Positions 13,711-25,254 of a stretch of DNA of 64,000 bases are shown here, in pieces; the first letter of the stretch is position 1, and every line of letters starts with the position of its first letter. This DNA comes from Membranipora membranacea (Eukaryota > Bryozoa > Gymnolaemata > Cheilostomatida > Membraniporidae). The stretch is from NCBI GenBank assembly GCA_914767715.1, contig OU612068.1:25730001-25794000 (forward strand), written 5' to 3'. The notes beneath the pieces are model-generated. The model was not told where the DNA came from and did no database searches. It saw nothing but the letters and a program-made list of their open reading frames with translations. A program made the translations under genes and the position numbers.

Positions 13711-14395
13711 TATAAATAACAATGATATAATATCAGTGCTTATTAATTGTCACATCTAGTAATTTCACACTTGTCAGACAAACAATACTCACCTCTTTGG
13801 GCCTACTGTATGCCACAATAAATTTACTGATAAGGGAGATCAAGTATTTGTTTGAGTCAAGTGCTTTATATGGTGTCCTCGTCTTTACAACATGAGAATG
13901 GTAAATAAGTCTCAGGCCAAAAGATCCCTAAATATAAGTTCACAAATTGAGTTATTACATGGTTTGTCATGTTTTATTTGCTGATGGTGAAAAGAACAGT
14001 GTTGTTTGTGTTCTTGGAGGCAAAAGGTCACTTAAAGTGAGGCTTACCGATATTGAATCTTGTTCAACACCACAGACTCTTTGGGCATTATATTGATGAG
14101 AGCAGTGTTTTAACATTTATACAGTAATGTGATTGGCCACCCAATCAGAGCAACAGTCATACGACAAGTTACTTAATAGAGACAAACTGTGGTTTTTGTA
14201 TAAATGTGTTAGATCAAAAAGTACAAAAAAATCTATTGGTTACAACAAAGGAGATTAAGCGTATCCAGGCAATAAAAGATCGATGTAAGCTGTTGATAAG
14301 TTTACAGTGTACTGTATGTCAAGCGCTGATGGTGCTGCTATTTGTTTAACTATGGCTAAGTAGATATTAGATTGACAGACGAAAGCACTCTGTCC
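13711..14395. other. Intergenic DNA upstream of gene B
   Basis: AT-rich. No exon, transposon end or structured repeat recognised. It presumably includes the gene B promoter, which I could not locate. Confidence 0.4.
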
Positions 14396-17046
14396 ATGAA
14401 AATGTCATTCATCCACAGGAACGAGGTATGTACATAAATATAGTCATCATTGTATTATACTTTTCTTATACGTTTTCTTTTAGGTTGTATTATACATTGT
14501 ATTATATGTTTGGTTGATTTTAAACATCCTTCATTATGGCTGAGACAGGTATTTCCCGTTATTTAACACAAGGACAGACAGTATTCTCAAAAATTGCTTT
14601 ATTTAAAAAATCCAATATGTATATATACTAGTAAAATAATAATTCATATAAATGCAATTCAATTTAATGTAAGGCAAGGCTAACTTGAATAAGCTGTCAT
14701 CAAGCATTTCTGAAAATTTACAAACAATAGACAACAATATATATGCACACAAAAGACTTCAAAGTGAGAGTAAGTATTGCTTTATGTGATAAATTGACGC
14801 ACCGAACCCCAAAAACAAATAACCTTGAACTAGCTAATGAATTGTCGGTATCACTTTTTCCATTGACTGCACAGATGACAGCAAGACATACGATAGCATT
14901 ATAGCTGGCCAAAAGTTGGTGATAATCGGGAGGGTAGGACATAACTGTTAACTCTGTACGTATTTCTGTCTTGCAGCTGTTGATCTGGCTCTGCGTTGGA
15001 TTCACGCTTATCATTATAGCTGTCAAAGGTGACTCAAGTACAAGGTAGGTTATAGCAAGACTAGTAGAGTAAAACTTGAGGCTCATTAGTTCTGTTCTCA
15101 GCCAGGCTAAGGCGTAAATTTTCATGAACAATATATTACTTACGTTATTTTCCAATTAATTTTACTGGATCACATTATACCAGCTGGTATAATAACGTTG
15201 AAATTGTGATGTTACAGTAAAAGAGGCAAAATTGGTATTGTATTCTTCAAAGTTATTAAAATCCTTCAACAGAGTCCTTACTGAGAAAAACTTCTCAATA
15301 GGCTTTGTGATATCCAACATTAGTTAAGATTAAAATGAAGAGGATCTTTTTATGCTGATGCGTTTTTGTCACTGTGTCTAGAATCACATAAAATCATAAA
15401 AAAGTGGGTCTCTTTGTCTTACCAAATTATATTTTTTCCTTAGAATTGCTTTGGATATCACCAAGGTTTTCAAAGACATAAGTACATCAGATGGTGTTCA
15501 GAAACGTACACTCACAGTAGGATCTAGTGTAGATTCTTACCAAACCGCCTTCCTTTCAATGAATAACTCTGTATACAGCCTGGACACATCACAGGAAAAT
15601 GGGACATCACTTCGATTCATAGAAAACGATCTTGAAATCGTCAGCTTTCATCAAATAAGCACTCAAAGATTTCTTGTTAGTGACAAGAACTCGGTGAAGA
15701 TATATCAACTGTCAGATTATATGAATGACAGCACTGTGGTAGAGACTTTAGTGTGCAAGAGCTCCGGATGCTGTCCGCGATCAAACTCAAGATGTAGGGA
15801 GAACGAATATTTAGTTCTCGGATTGTCTGCTGTTGATCACAGACCCTCATCGAAAGTTGCGTACTATGTCAATGATACCACAATATACAGCATCAGTCTT
15901 TCCACATACGAGTCTGCCAAAAGTTTTAGCTTTGACTGTATGAATATTGAAGCAACAGCTATTGCCTTTGATGACAAATTCTCTAACACAAAGAATGCCT
16001 ATACAATCGACCTCCAGTCAAAGAAAACTACCCCTATCCCTTTTTATGGAAATCAAACTATATCACTTAAACAGACCACTATGATTGACAAAGACTTTTT
16101 CCTTTGTTGCACGCGGGATGAAAAATTGCTGTTACTCAATATCAAAACTGGTCGCTATAGTTATATTCATGAAGGAATGACAGATTTGCCTGGCTTCCCC
16201 AGTGAATCAAACAGAAAAATAATCGAAGTGAGTCACATCGCAGACATCAAATCTGAAGGATACCTACTCGGTCTTGGTCGAGATGAAGAATCGATCCAAT
16301 TAAATTATATGAGAAAGTTGATATACTATGAAATGCGACTGCATCATACTATATAGGTTCATTAAAACTATTTAGAAGCTGTATAGCAGCAAATATTAGC
16401 TTGATAGGAGTGGGGTAGTGATTTAATTGGCTTCCTGTTTACAAATTACGTACTGATTATAAAATCATGCCGCTCATTTATTGTTCAAGCCTTTGTGAAC
16501 TATCAATCAGTAGACTAACCTGTTACCTTTTTACAGTGACATCTATCCCTTATGAATCCAGTGGGGTTACACCAGTGTTTAGTGAAGAGGTCAGCCCTGA
16601 CAGAGGTGAAAAGGCAGCATCTGATGGCGACGGTGAGATATAATGAATGTTCAAGCAGGGCTGATAGTTTTCAGGAGTAGTTGTGTTTCTATATTGTAAT
16701 GAGTAGATAGTGTAGGACGTAGGCATTTCACATGCATATTAGCAGGAGGTCTTGAGCTTAAATATTGTATCTCTAGAAGTTGTCCTTTCTTGGACAACCA
16801 GCGCACAACTTTAGGTATGTCTTTTCTTCAACTTAAATTTCAATCAGTGCCCACCTTTCTACATATAAGTCATAAAGTCTCTCATTAGTTTTTTTCATTT
16901 AATCAACTTCAACTTCAACATCATTCAAACCATTAACTTTCATTACAGTCATCAAAGTTATTGGATGTGCTGCAGCTGTAGCAGTGTTAGTTGTCGGGAT
17001 ATCCTTAGTTTCTTTTGCTCTGCGGTACAAGAGAAAGAAAAGCTAG
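14396..17046 (+). CDS. Gene B: predicted type I membrane protein, probable beta-propeller ectodomain
   Basis: Exons with matching phases: 14396-14425, 14977-15044, 15444-16276, 16537-16632 and 16949-17046, about 374 residues. Residues 1-33 form a signal peptide or anchor (MKMSFIHRNE, core LLIWLCVGFTLIIIAV). The large exon encodes repeated strand pairs ending in short turns (RFLVSDKNSVKIYQLSD, FFLCCTRDEKLLLLNIKTG), resembling blades of a beta-propeller, with many N-glycosylation sites. Next come an acidic Ser-rich stalk, one membrane helix (VIGCAAAVAVLVVGISLVSF) and a basic tail (RYKRKKS). The donor of the large exon is uncertain: CTTG|GTCGAG at 16277 keeps phase, but the same frame stays open to a TAG at 16354-16356, which would give a form without the membrane helix. 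The TAG at 17044-17046 is followed by more in-frame sequence (see findings). I do not recognise the family. Confidence 0.7.
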
Positions 17047-17506
17047 GTCATCCGGAAATATGCTCACCACCGCAGAAGACAGAGAAGGCCTCATGTCTCG
17101 GATCGTGTCATAGAAGGTGTGAAATTATGACATTCTCACACCCTTAAGTAAAATCACATTAGACAGGCACATATTGTCTGGGAAAAAGCGGAATTGATCC
17201 CTGAAATTACAGAAGGTCCCACTGAGCATCAGAGGTTGAAAACACCATCAATATAGCTTTTAAATTGGTCATAATATACTTTCAGATATTCAACTGAGCA
17301 CATTCAGAGAGAGGGGTGTAGAACAAAGAAAAGATCAGCTGAAGGCGAAAAGTGTCAATAAAACCAACTCTATAACCTCTACCTTAGAAAACCAGGCCAA
17401 GGATAGACCATTACAGCTGCAGCCTAATCAGCACAGACAGCCTCCAGTGCACATGGGCTCAAACAACTCATCTGTTAGAGTTTTGGAAGATGTTGATAGA
17501 TCATAG
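17047..17506 (+). other. Possible former cytoplasmic-tail coding sequence of gene B
   Basis: After the TAG at 17044-17046 the same frame continues to a donor GAAG|GTGTGA at 17117. It joins in phase 1 to an acceptor-bounded stretch 17286-17506 that ends in its own TAG (17504-17506). The combined extra tail would be about 96 residues, basic then Gln/Asn-rich (QLQPNQHRQPPVH). The matching phase argues for an ancestral tail now cut by a nonsense change, or for readthrough or an error. No signalling motif is evident. Confidence 0.4.
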
Positions 17507-18798
17507 GTTCAGAGCAGTTCGTGAGCAGAAGTTTAGTAAGTTGTCTCTTATCTCTGTAATGCCTTACGCTGTCTGCAAAGTGTAGAATCATCTTACTGTG
17601 TAATTCCTTGTGTATCTGCTGCAGGTAGTGTAGAATATGATCAATGCATAAATATACTCATGCACCGACATAAGCAAACTGCACAAAAATTGGAATGAGG
17701 AACACCAGAAACAATTCTCTACAAATCTTTTAGGGAAATGTTATTGGAATCGGATTGTGGCTTGTGGACCTAGAAGTGAGAGCCTTCTAACCCATATGCC
17801 AATTTTGACTGGGCACAAAGCATGCAGGTAATTAAATTATAGATGAGCTGGCCATTTAACTCAGCCTCGAACGGAGATTATATCAATGAGCTGCCCTCTG
17901 GATAGTTGTTGTCATAGAGCTTAGGTCAATGGGAGGAGCCTGAAACTGAATGGCGCTAATTAGACTGTGAACTACCAAATAGTTGTAAAGCATGAGGGAA
18001 AGTATCTCATTTATACCCAAGAGGCTTGTTATCAAAATAGTGTGATGAGAACGATGTTCAGCCAACATTTCTTCTCAATGTGACTACTGTTGACGGATTG
18101 ACGGATTTCTTTCTCTGCGCTTTGCTAGTGTCAGGGGCGGTACTTCATGTGTTGGCTCACCCACCAATAACAGTCAATACATTAGCTACCGCAAATGGTA
18201 AAACAACTTACCTAAAATAAGTGACTTCTTTCCTTTTCTAAGCGGGAATATCTGTCCTGTCTGAGGAACAGCATAATTAGCAGAATAAGGTTCAGTCTTG
18301 TAGAGTCAAAGGTAACTGCCGTGTCATTTGCTTTACATAAGTGTCTGGTAGCAGATAAAGCAGATCTGATGACCCCTCAACTAAGTCCAGATCTGGCTGA
18401 CCACAGTCCTCTTGGACCCGGACTATAAAAATAACGCGGGCCCCTTGTAGTGACTAGACCTAGAAGCATACGTACGTGACAGGCTTGGTTATAGGGAACC
18501 ATACCACAAACTTCAGATTAGATGATCTAGAGCTGCGAGTTGATGTTGCTTGCGGACCCTCGCAGTACACATTGTAAATGATTATATTATATGTTTCTTA
18601 TATCTTTCTGTTCAAAAGGGAATTACCCCCCCCCCCCGCGCTTATTTATGGTCAATTCAAGATCAGCTCAGTTTTGGCTTCACTGAATCTGTTTCCAGTT
18701 GGATGAGCTGTTGGCCAATATCCCCGGCCTTCATCTCTTCGTCCTTTAGACATAATAATATAACTTATTTGTTATTTTGTTTTATCTGTTCGTTCCAG
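17507..18798. other. Intergenic DNA before the lectin pseudogene
   Basis: No firm exon. Short open stretches bounded by plausible splice sites (for example about 18130-18200) do not match the first exons of the intact lectins. A poly-C run lies at about 18627-18640. Confidence 0.35.
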
Positions 18799-19119
18799 CA
18801 CATTTGGTGCAACAAATGCATTTGATGGCGCTGCTGGATCTATTTGGCATTCAAATGGTGAACGTGATCCATGGCTCAAAGGCAACTTGAGAAAAATGTG
18901 TGCGATTGTCGGCGCAGAGTTCGCTAGTCGAAATAGCAATGGAGGTATGTATAACCCACCGTAGCCCTTGTAGTATTATTGAAGTCAAAAATCTAAGACC
19001 TAAGACCTATGACTATTAGGGCATTTGAAACATATCCACTCGACTATAGTATAGTGTTGTATTCAGGGTCGAGTCAAAGGGTCAGAGGGTCAGAGGTCTG
19101 CATCTTCACGGGTCTCAAC

Positions 19120-19605
19120 TAGTGATGGTCAAAATACTGCCTGCACCTGGAATGGAACCTGAGACCTTGTGACCCAGAGTCCACAATCTTAACCACTAAG
19201 CTATGGATTTTGTGTGAGAATTTTGGAAATGGAGACTATACATGATAAAACATATAGCTATTAGTCATACTTTTGCTGTGATTATTATGAACGGCTTACA
19301 ACACTACATAAAGCTTTCTTCAGACATCTATAATTTGATAAATACAGAATTTGATGAAACTTGGTCTCAACATAGTTCATTATGTGTAGATGATATATTA
19401 CAAACTGAATCAAACTTAACATGTACTATTAGCTAATTGCACTAGTGATTAGTGGATGAATATCCATCATTCTTTTAAATTGTGATATCTGAAGAATGTT
19501 TTATCGACTTCAATATGTCTCGGTCTCGTCCCGGTCTCGTCTCGGATTTTCATGCTGTCTCGGTCTCATCCTGTCTCACCAAAATCTGACAATTTGCCAT
19601 CACTA
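19120..19605. mobile_element. hAT-like non-autonomous element with tRNA-like module
   Basis: Ends TAGTGATGG and CCATCACTA form inverted termini. The flanks GTCTCAAC at 19112-19119 and 19606-19613 are an exact 8-bp target duplication, as hAT transposons make. Inside, 19133-19210 read on the reverse strand is tRNA-like: A-box region TAGCTTAGTGGTTAAGA and B-box region CAGGTTCCATTCC. The other end holds GTCTCG-rich direct repeats (about 19518-19565). There is no transposase, so it would depend on a hAT enzyme from elsewhere. Confidence 0.8.
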
Positions 19606-19920
19606 GTCTCAACTTCATATTATGTATGTAGTAATGTCCTGTCTGGATAATGGGCTTAGCATTTTTGTGATTCGATATTGTTAAATATCATAATAAGAAT
19701 AATTCAATAACAATGACTCAATAATTCAGTGTAGAGATAGAAGCAATTTCCTAGATGTAAAACCAAGACAGTGTAGGACATCGACTTATGAAGTCTTAAT
19801 GTAAATCCATTTCACGAGCTCTTGTACACGAATTTAGGGAATTTTAGTGGCTCGGCTCATTTTCATTCTTGCTTGCTCAATACAACACTACTATAGTAGA
19901 GTATTACTGTGGTTCTGTAC

Positions 19921-20314
19921 CAGTGGCGTATATTAGCACTCACGGCCCACATATTACCGTGAGTGACTGAATAGCTCAGTGTGTAGAGCGTCTGCTTTAT
20001 AATCACTGTAAATCAGATTGTTGTGGGTTCGAATCCCATTTAAGTCAGTTTTTTTTCAAAATTTTTCCCGTAATCTTCTACTGCTATTGAGTTGTTTTCT
20101 GAAAGTACCCAACAGCTCAGTGAGCTATTGAAATACCTCTCTGCTTGCACTATTTTGCTACCGATATGCCAAAATTTCCGTGGTGGGAGGGCGCTTAAGC
20201 GCCCCTCCCACACCCTCCCCGCCACGCCTACGGCGTGTGGATCGGGCTGCGCCCGATCATTATGCTCATCTCTAAAAAGTCAGTGAGTGAAAATTTTTAG
20301 AATATACGCCCCTG
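19921..20314 (+). mobile_element. hAT-like tRNA-bearing element, copy 1
   Basis: Termini CAGTGGCGTATATT and AATATACGCCCCTG are near-perfect inverted repeats. They are flanked by an exact 8-bp duplication TTCTGTAC (19913-19920 and 20315-20322). Positions about 19963-20046 are tRNA-like: TAGCTCAGTGTGTAGAGC (D-arm/A box) and GGGTTCGAATCCC (T-arm/B box), with TGACT/AGTCA able to pair like an acceptor stem. The rest holds a GC-rich palindromic patch near 20190-20255. The short open frames in it are not thought to be genes. It sits in the intron of the lectin pseudogene. Confidence 0.88.
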
Positions 20315-21003
20315 TTCTGTACTATTGCCAATGACAGTGAAGGTTTTACGAATTAACATTATTTTTATTCTAAACAGCAGAACATAATTAAAAACTGCAC
20401 CGTACATTTTATGCAAAATGGTGACATCCATAAACAACAAATTTTTATAAGGATAAATACTCGCCATATTCACCATTGCTATCAAAAAACTGAAAGGTAG
20501 CTGGATCATTTATTCTATTTCAAGGTAATCATGAGATGACAACAGTCAATCTAGTCTAAGTGCTCAGACAGCTGCAATTTGAGTTAGTGGCATTACATTA
20601 CAAGACAGCATCGTTATGCGAATGAGTGGTTTATAATGGTTTATAACTGGCATTGCAGCCATCTGAGCTCTTATACTAACCTTAATCATGACTTTTATCT
20701 GTCTGAAATTCCTTCATGTAGATGTAATGGCACATTATGTAATGCCGTGATGTATGATTTTCAGTGATTCCCTTTGTTTTCAGGAAGAACAATCAATTTG
20801 CATTTTTTGTGTTGCTAAAACTGAAGATGAAGAATACATGATCTCAAGCTTGTGCCATGAATCTCCCGGACCAGCGATGAGTAACTCCCAAGTAGAATGG
20901 CTGCCCTGTACCCCTGCCAGAGCAGGCAGATACTTCAAGATAATAATGGTGACCTCTTATGGATACTTACAGATAGCCAAGTTTGATGTCAATGGTTATT
21001 TGG

Positions 21004-22297
21004 ATTTGTGCATAATATCAAAATCAGAATCTCTTGTTACAATGGTAACAAATTGGTATTCTGTCAACGGTTTCAATCTAAATTTAGAAAAAACACAGTT
21101 TTGTGTATTTTCTAACAGAAAGGTTGAAGCGATACCAAATCTTGTTTCAAATAATGTACAATTCAAATCAGAAACTTCAATTTAACTGTTAGGCGTAATC
21201 TTGGATCAGCATCTGTCATTGAAAACCTATGTTGAGTCCAGGGGCGTATATTCTAAAAAATTTCACTCACTGACTTTTCAGAGATGAGCATAATAATCGG
21301 GCGCAGCCCGATCCACACGCCGTAGGCGTGGCGGGGAGGGTGTGGGAGGGGCGCATAAGCGCCCTGCCACCACAGAAATTTTTGCATATCGGTAGCAAAA
21401 TAGTGCAAGCAGAGAGGTATTTCAATGGCTCACTGAGCTGTTGGGTACTTTCTGAAAACAACTCAATAGCAGTAGAAGATTACGGTAAAAATGCTCCAGT
21501 TGTAAAGCACCCATTTGAAAAAAGTGACCTTGCTGGGATTCGAACCCACAACTATCTTACTACCAGTGATTATTAGGTGGACGCTCTACACACTGAGCTA
21601 TTCAGCCACTCACGGAAATCCGAGGGCCGTGAGTGCTAATATACGCCACTGGTTGAGTCTTTGGTATCAAAATCTAACAGAGCTTTATTCTGTCTCTCTA
21701 AAATTCAAAAATTTGTTAATCCTTCACATCTACTTCAAGCTTTTAAATCATATGTTCGTCCCATCTTGGAGTATTGTTCTTTCTCTGTTATTAAATACTT
21801 CTGATTACAACTCTAACTTGTTAGAACTTTGTCAAAATAAAGCCATCAGGATAATTCTTGGTACCAACTCATTTTTTTCTATCTCAACTGGTCGTGAGAT
21901 TTTGAATCTTTCCACTCTGGGTGACAGGAGGAGGGCAACTTTTGATAGGTTTGTCAATAATGCCACTCTAGGCAAGAACACCTCATTTTCCATCCTTAAA
22001 CTAATCAATTTCTGAAAATGCACAATAGAGTATTGCGGTCAGGACGGAGAATAATTAAACCAAAATATAGTACCAAATACGGTAAAACGAGATTTTTAAA
22101 CCAATTCATTTCATTTAGTAAATCGTAATATAAATCAATCATTCACATACAGTAAAAATTGTTTTTCCGACTGATTATAATTTCTGTCCATATCTATAAA
22201 CATTTTTTTCTTTCTTTTCTTTTTTGTTTCGTTCGGTCAAAAAGTTGTTATTTTCCTTTAATTATAACATACTTATACATACGAAAACCTCAATAAA
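21004..22297 (+). mobile_element. LINE remnant with AAAACCTCAATAA 3' end, split by a hAT-like insertion
   Basis: Reverse-transcriptase 3' part: WYSVNGFNLNLEKTQFCVFS, LGVILDQHLSLKTYVES, then, after the 413-base insertion at 21239-21651, SLVSKSNRALFCLSKIQKF, FKSYVRPILEYCS and CQNKAIRIILGTNSF. The protein resumes exactly across the inserted element, which proves insertion into a pre-existing LINE. The 3' end GAAAACCTCAATAAAAA near 22280-22297 matches the LINE at 40107-40790. Frames are broken, so it is inactive. It lies directly after the lectin pseudogene coding end. Confidence 0.8.
21239..21651 (-). mobile_element. hAT-like tRNA-bearing element, copy 2
   Basis: Reverse-orientation copy of the element at 19921-20314. 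Its ends are CAGGGGCGTATATT and AATATACGCCACTG, with exact 8-bp target duplications GTTGAGTC at 21231-21238 and 21652-21659. On the reverse strand the tRNA-like part (about 21533-21615) keeps TAGCTCAGTGTGTAGAGC and GGGTTCGAATCCC. It differs from copy 1 mainly in the anticodon-loop region and the TIR-proximal spacer. It interrupts the LINE at 21004-22297, giving the order: lectin pseudogene, then LINE, then this element. Confidence 0.9.
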
Positions 22298-22600
22298 AAC
22301 ATGATAATAATAATAACAATCAAACCAATCAAGGATCATCTCGATACTAGTCTGAAACCCCCGTCCGACAGCCCCCCACCCTTGGCAAGACCTCCCTGCT
22401 CTCATACTCATTCTATGCCTTGTCTGAGTAACAAAGCATCCCAAATGTGGCGGGCCGTGTCACAATTTGATTTCACCTTTCATGGACACAACAATTTCAA
22501 AATCACCATTTTTAATTTGCTATTGATTATTTCAGGTACAAACATTTTATTCTATTCTACCTAGTGCAGCTAACCTTTGTTGTCTGTGTTTTTCCTGATA
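22298..22600. other. Spacer before the 6.2 kb duplicated unit
   Basis: A short AATAATAA-rich tail of the LINE, then C-rich and AT-rich DNA. I see no gene in it. Confidence 0.4.
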
Positions 22601-23040
22601 GCTGTTATCGTCGACAGCACGTGTCTATATAGTCTCTCTTCTCTTTGCCACACTTTTTGGTCTCAGTGGTGGTTCGATTTTTTAAAAATAAAACAAAGCA
22701 GTTAAAGCAAGCAGGTAATGTTTTTACAGTCAACGATAAATTCTATGTAGTTGAAGTTTATCAATATGGATGAACCCTCCCATCGGGAGTTTCAGGAAAA
22801 AATACAATAGTGTCAGAGTGGTGCCACCGGCAGGATTTTCAAATCCAATTCACAATACTAGTTCGATTGTTTGTGTAGGTTATGAATATAAATCTCTCGG
22901 GAGATTGTCATATCATATATAGACTTATCTTACACCTGACTCTACCAGACTGGTAAAAGATATCTGACAATCAAGTTTCGGTGATCCAATTGAGGGAGCA
23001 CTGATTTTCAACAAATACATTTTGTTAAATTTCGTCAACG

Positions 23041-25254
23041 ATGAAGCACATGACAACCCCGAATTTTCTATTGACGATCATGATCAAGTCCCTACCAGGT
23101 GAGGATGTATTAAAATACTCAAAGTTTTTATGTCTATTACCTTACCACAGTTGTACAGGAACATTGTTGGTTAGAAGATGAAAATGCTGCTTGTAGTGTT
23201 TAACTTGTCTGTATTCGAGATTTTGAGGTTATGCCCATGCAAGCATCTATCTATCTTCGAAAGCTGAGTCATCTAGATCATTGAAGATGTTTTTTAAATT
23301 CTAAGTTAGTATGAACTAATCATAGCATTGGGTGAATGTTTGGTCCAGTGAAGGTTTTACTATCTCTAGTTTGTAAGTTATTACCGTTGCAGGTAATTCA
23401 ATGAACAACAGTTGAAACCTAAGAGACTTGATATGTTTATAGTTTGTGATGCCAGATTCATACTTAGGATTCAAGACACTCATCAGAAACTACCTGAATA
23501 TCTAAAGGTATCATCACCATCTTTGGTAAATGATTGTAACTCTCAGTTGTCAGATTTGGGCTTCTCTTCCACAGTGAATGTTTTGGCGAGCAGGGAAATG
23601 AACCCGATGAGTGTCGAAACCTTGAGTCAACATTTTCTCTCCAAATATGCAACAAAATCTTGTCTTCGAGAAGGGGCTTGATGAGGTTACTTGAATCAAC
23701 CTGAGTTCAGGCCACAGGGACGCGTAGTAGAACTCAAGCATGACGACAAATTTACATCTGCATTCCTTTTCTTATAGGTTTGGCAATTGGTGGTCGTTGG
23801 CTTAGGGCAAGAAACTGCCACCAAACTTGCATTACACATCTACAAATGAATACTGGAATCGAAAGTGTTGTGACAGCTTCTCCGTATCATCCTGAATGCT
23901 CATCCACACCACCGGTGTCAGACTGTGCTCAGAGTTATCTCTTCTATGTCGATTATGATGAAGCTGTGGATAGCTCTGTCATATTGTCAAAAGGTATCCT
24001 ACCATAAAACATTTACCATCAATAACAAGTTACAACCATCATGAGCTGACAATGCTGGTAAATCGTGTAAGAACGACTTGTTATAATGTTAAGTTTTCAA
24101 AATTCATAAAGTGCACAGCCTTCCATAGTACTAAAGCATTTATCTCCTTGTACGGTCTCTTGAGGCTATCCTAAAGCATGTGATTTATCATTTGAGCATC
24201 AATTGACAGACCAAGTTTCAAGTTCAAACTCATTTTAGTGTTTGTTACCAATATACAAATATCCTTAACATGTGGAACTCCCATCAGAAGTGTAATTTAT
24301 TAATTCATGAAGATGTTTTAAAGTTGTTACAGCTCTTCTGCTCATCCTAGACCTATCCCTCAGTTCATTGACAAGTCATAATTCTGAATACTTGAGACCT
24401 TACCTTTATCTATAGGGCTGACAAGAAGCTCCCTGAGCTGGTCCTCAATGTGGACTACTGGTAGAGAGGAAGAGAATGCATTTGATGGAGATATTGTGTC
24501 GTTTTTCGTTTCTCATAGCGAACAAGGGCCATGGCTGAAAGGTGACCTTGGCGGCATTTATATCATAATTGGAGCTTTCTACACCAACAGGAATAGTTTT
24601 GAACGTATGTTTTAGCCTACCCTGTCTTGTAATTGAAGAGTGGGAGACTATGGACTCTCTACTAAGTATTACATTTGTCTATTTAGATACATATACATGC
24701 ATTACATGCACCCATATAGCAACAATAATTATTATCATTATCAGAGATAATAAAATCAGAGAATAAGTTAAGATCTTCTGATGAGAATCGAAACATATAT
24801 TTATGGTTGGAGTAAGACTGCAAAGACCATAAACAAAGCATCTCGTTGGCTCTCACACTAGTCAATGCCAATGGACAAGTCATCGACTTTTAAAGTCTGT
24901 GATACTGCTATAACGCCTCATATGGTCAAAAATATATCTACAGCTGCACTTTTTCTTTTTTTTATGTTTTTTAACTAGCTAGCAATAAATCAAGAACCAC
25001 ATTATACTCTTTTATTTTTTTCAGATCGTGGTGATGACCTGCACTTTCTGGTTGCTGTCACTGATGAGGACTTAGATGACTACTCAGGCAGCTTGTGCTA
25101 CTTTTATCCTGGACCGCCAATGAGCAAGTCTCAAGTGGAATGGTTTCCATGTCAGCCCCCTAGAGCAGGCAGATTCTTCAAATTAATGAGGATTCTGGAT
25201 AATGCAGACTATCTTCAGATCGCAGAATTTGATGTGTATGGATATTTGATGTAG
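23041..25254 (+). CDS. Secreted F5/8 type C (fucolectin-like) protein, copy 1
   Basis: Exons 23041-23098, 23778-23993, 24416-24604 and 25025-25254 join in phase 1 throughout and sum to 693 bases (230 residues plus stop). Residues 1-20 (MKHMTTPNFLLTIMIKSLPG) look like a secretion signal. Exon 2 is an unassigned Cys-containing stretch (NCHQTC, PECSSTPPVSDC). Exons 3-4 form an F5/8C domain: NAFDGD, GPWLKGDLGG, HFLVAVTDED, SLCYFYPGPP, VEWFPC, RAGRFFKL and YLQIAEFDVYGYLM at the end. Related domains bind glycans or phospholipids on cell surfaces; in lectins of this type that serves recognition of self or microbes. Ligand here unknown. AATAAA signals are at about 25454 and 25523. Confidence 0.85.

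Larger units (their letters stand above)
18799..21003 (+). pseudogene. F5/8C lectin pseudogene
   Basis: Two exons match the last two exons of the intact lectin at 23041-25254. Part 18799-18944 reads NAFDG...DPWLKGNL...FASRNSNG. Part 20784-21003 reads INLHFLC, then VAKTEDEE, SPGPAMSNSQVEWLPC, RAGRYFKI and YLQIAKFDVNGYL. Between LHFL and VAK the frame changes in a T/G-rich run, so the exon cannot be read through. The normal stop is missing because a LINE begins directly after GYL. A hAT-like element and a tRNA-bearing element lie in the intron. Signal-peptide and second exons were not found upstream. This is a dead copy. Confidence 0.75.

Noticed and set aside
19963-20046. Functional tRNA gene
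   Set aside because: The A and B boxes are good, but the anticodon-arm region is too long and poorly paired, and the sequence lies inside a mobile element.
20040-20286. Reading frames of about 60 codons inside the hAT-like elements, similar in both copies
   Set aside because: They are alike only because the elements are alike; there is no start context or domain, and opposite strands are equally open.
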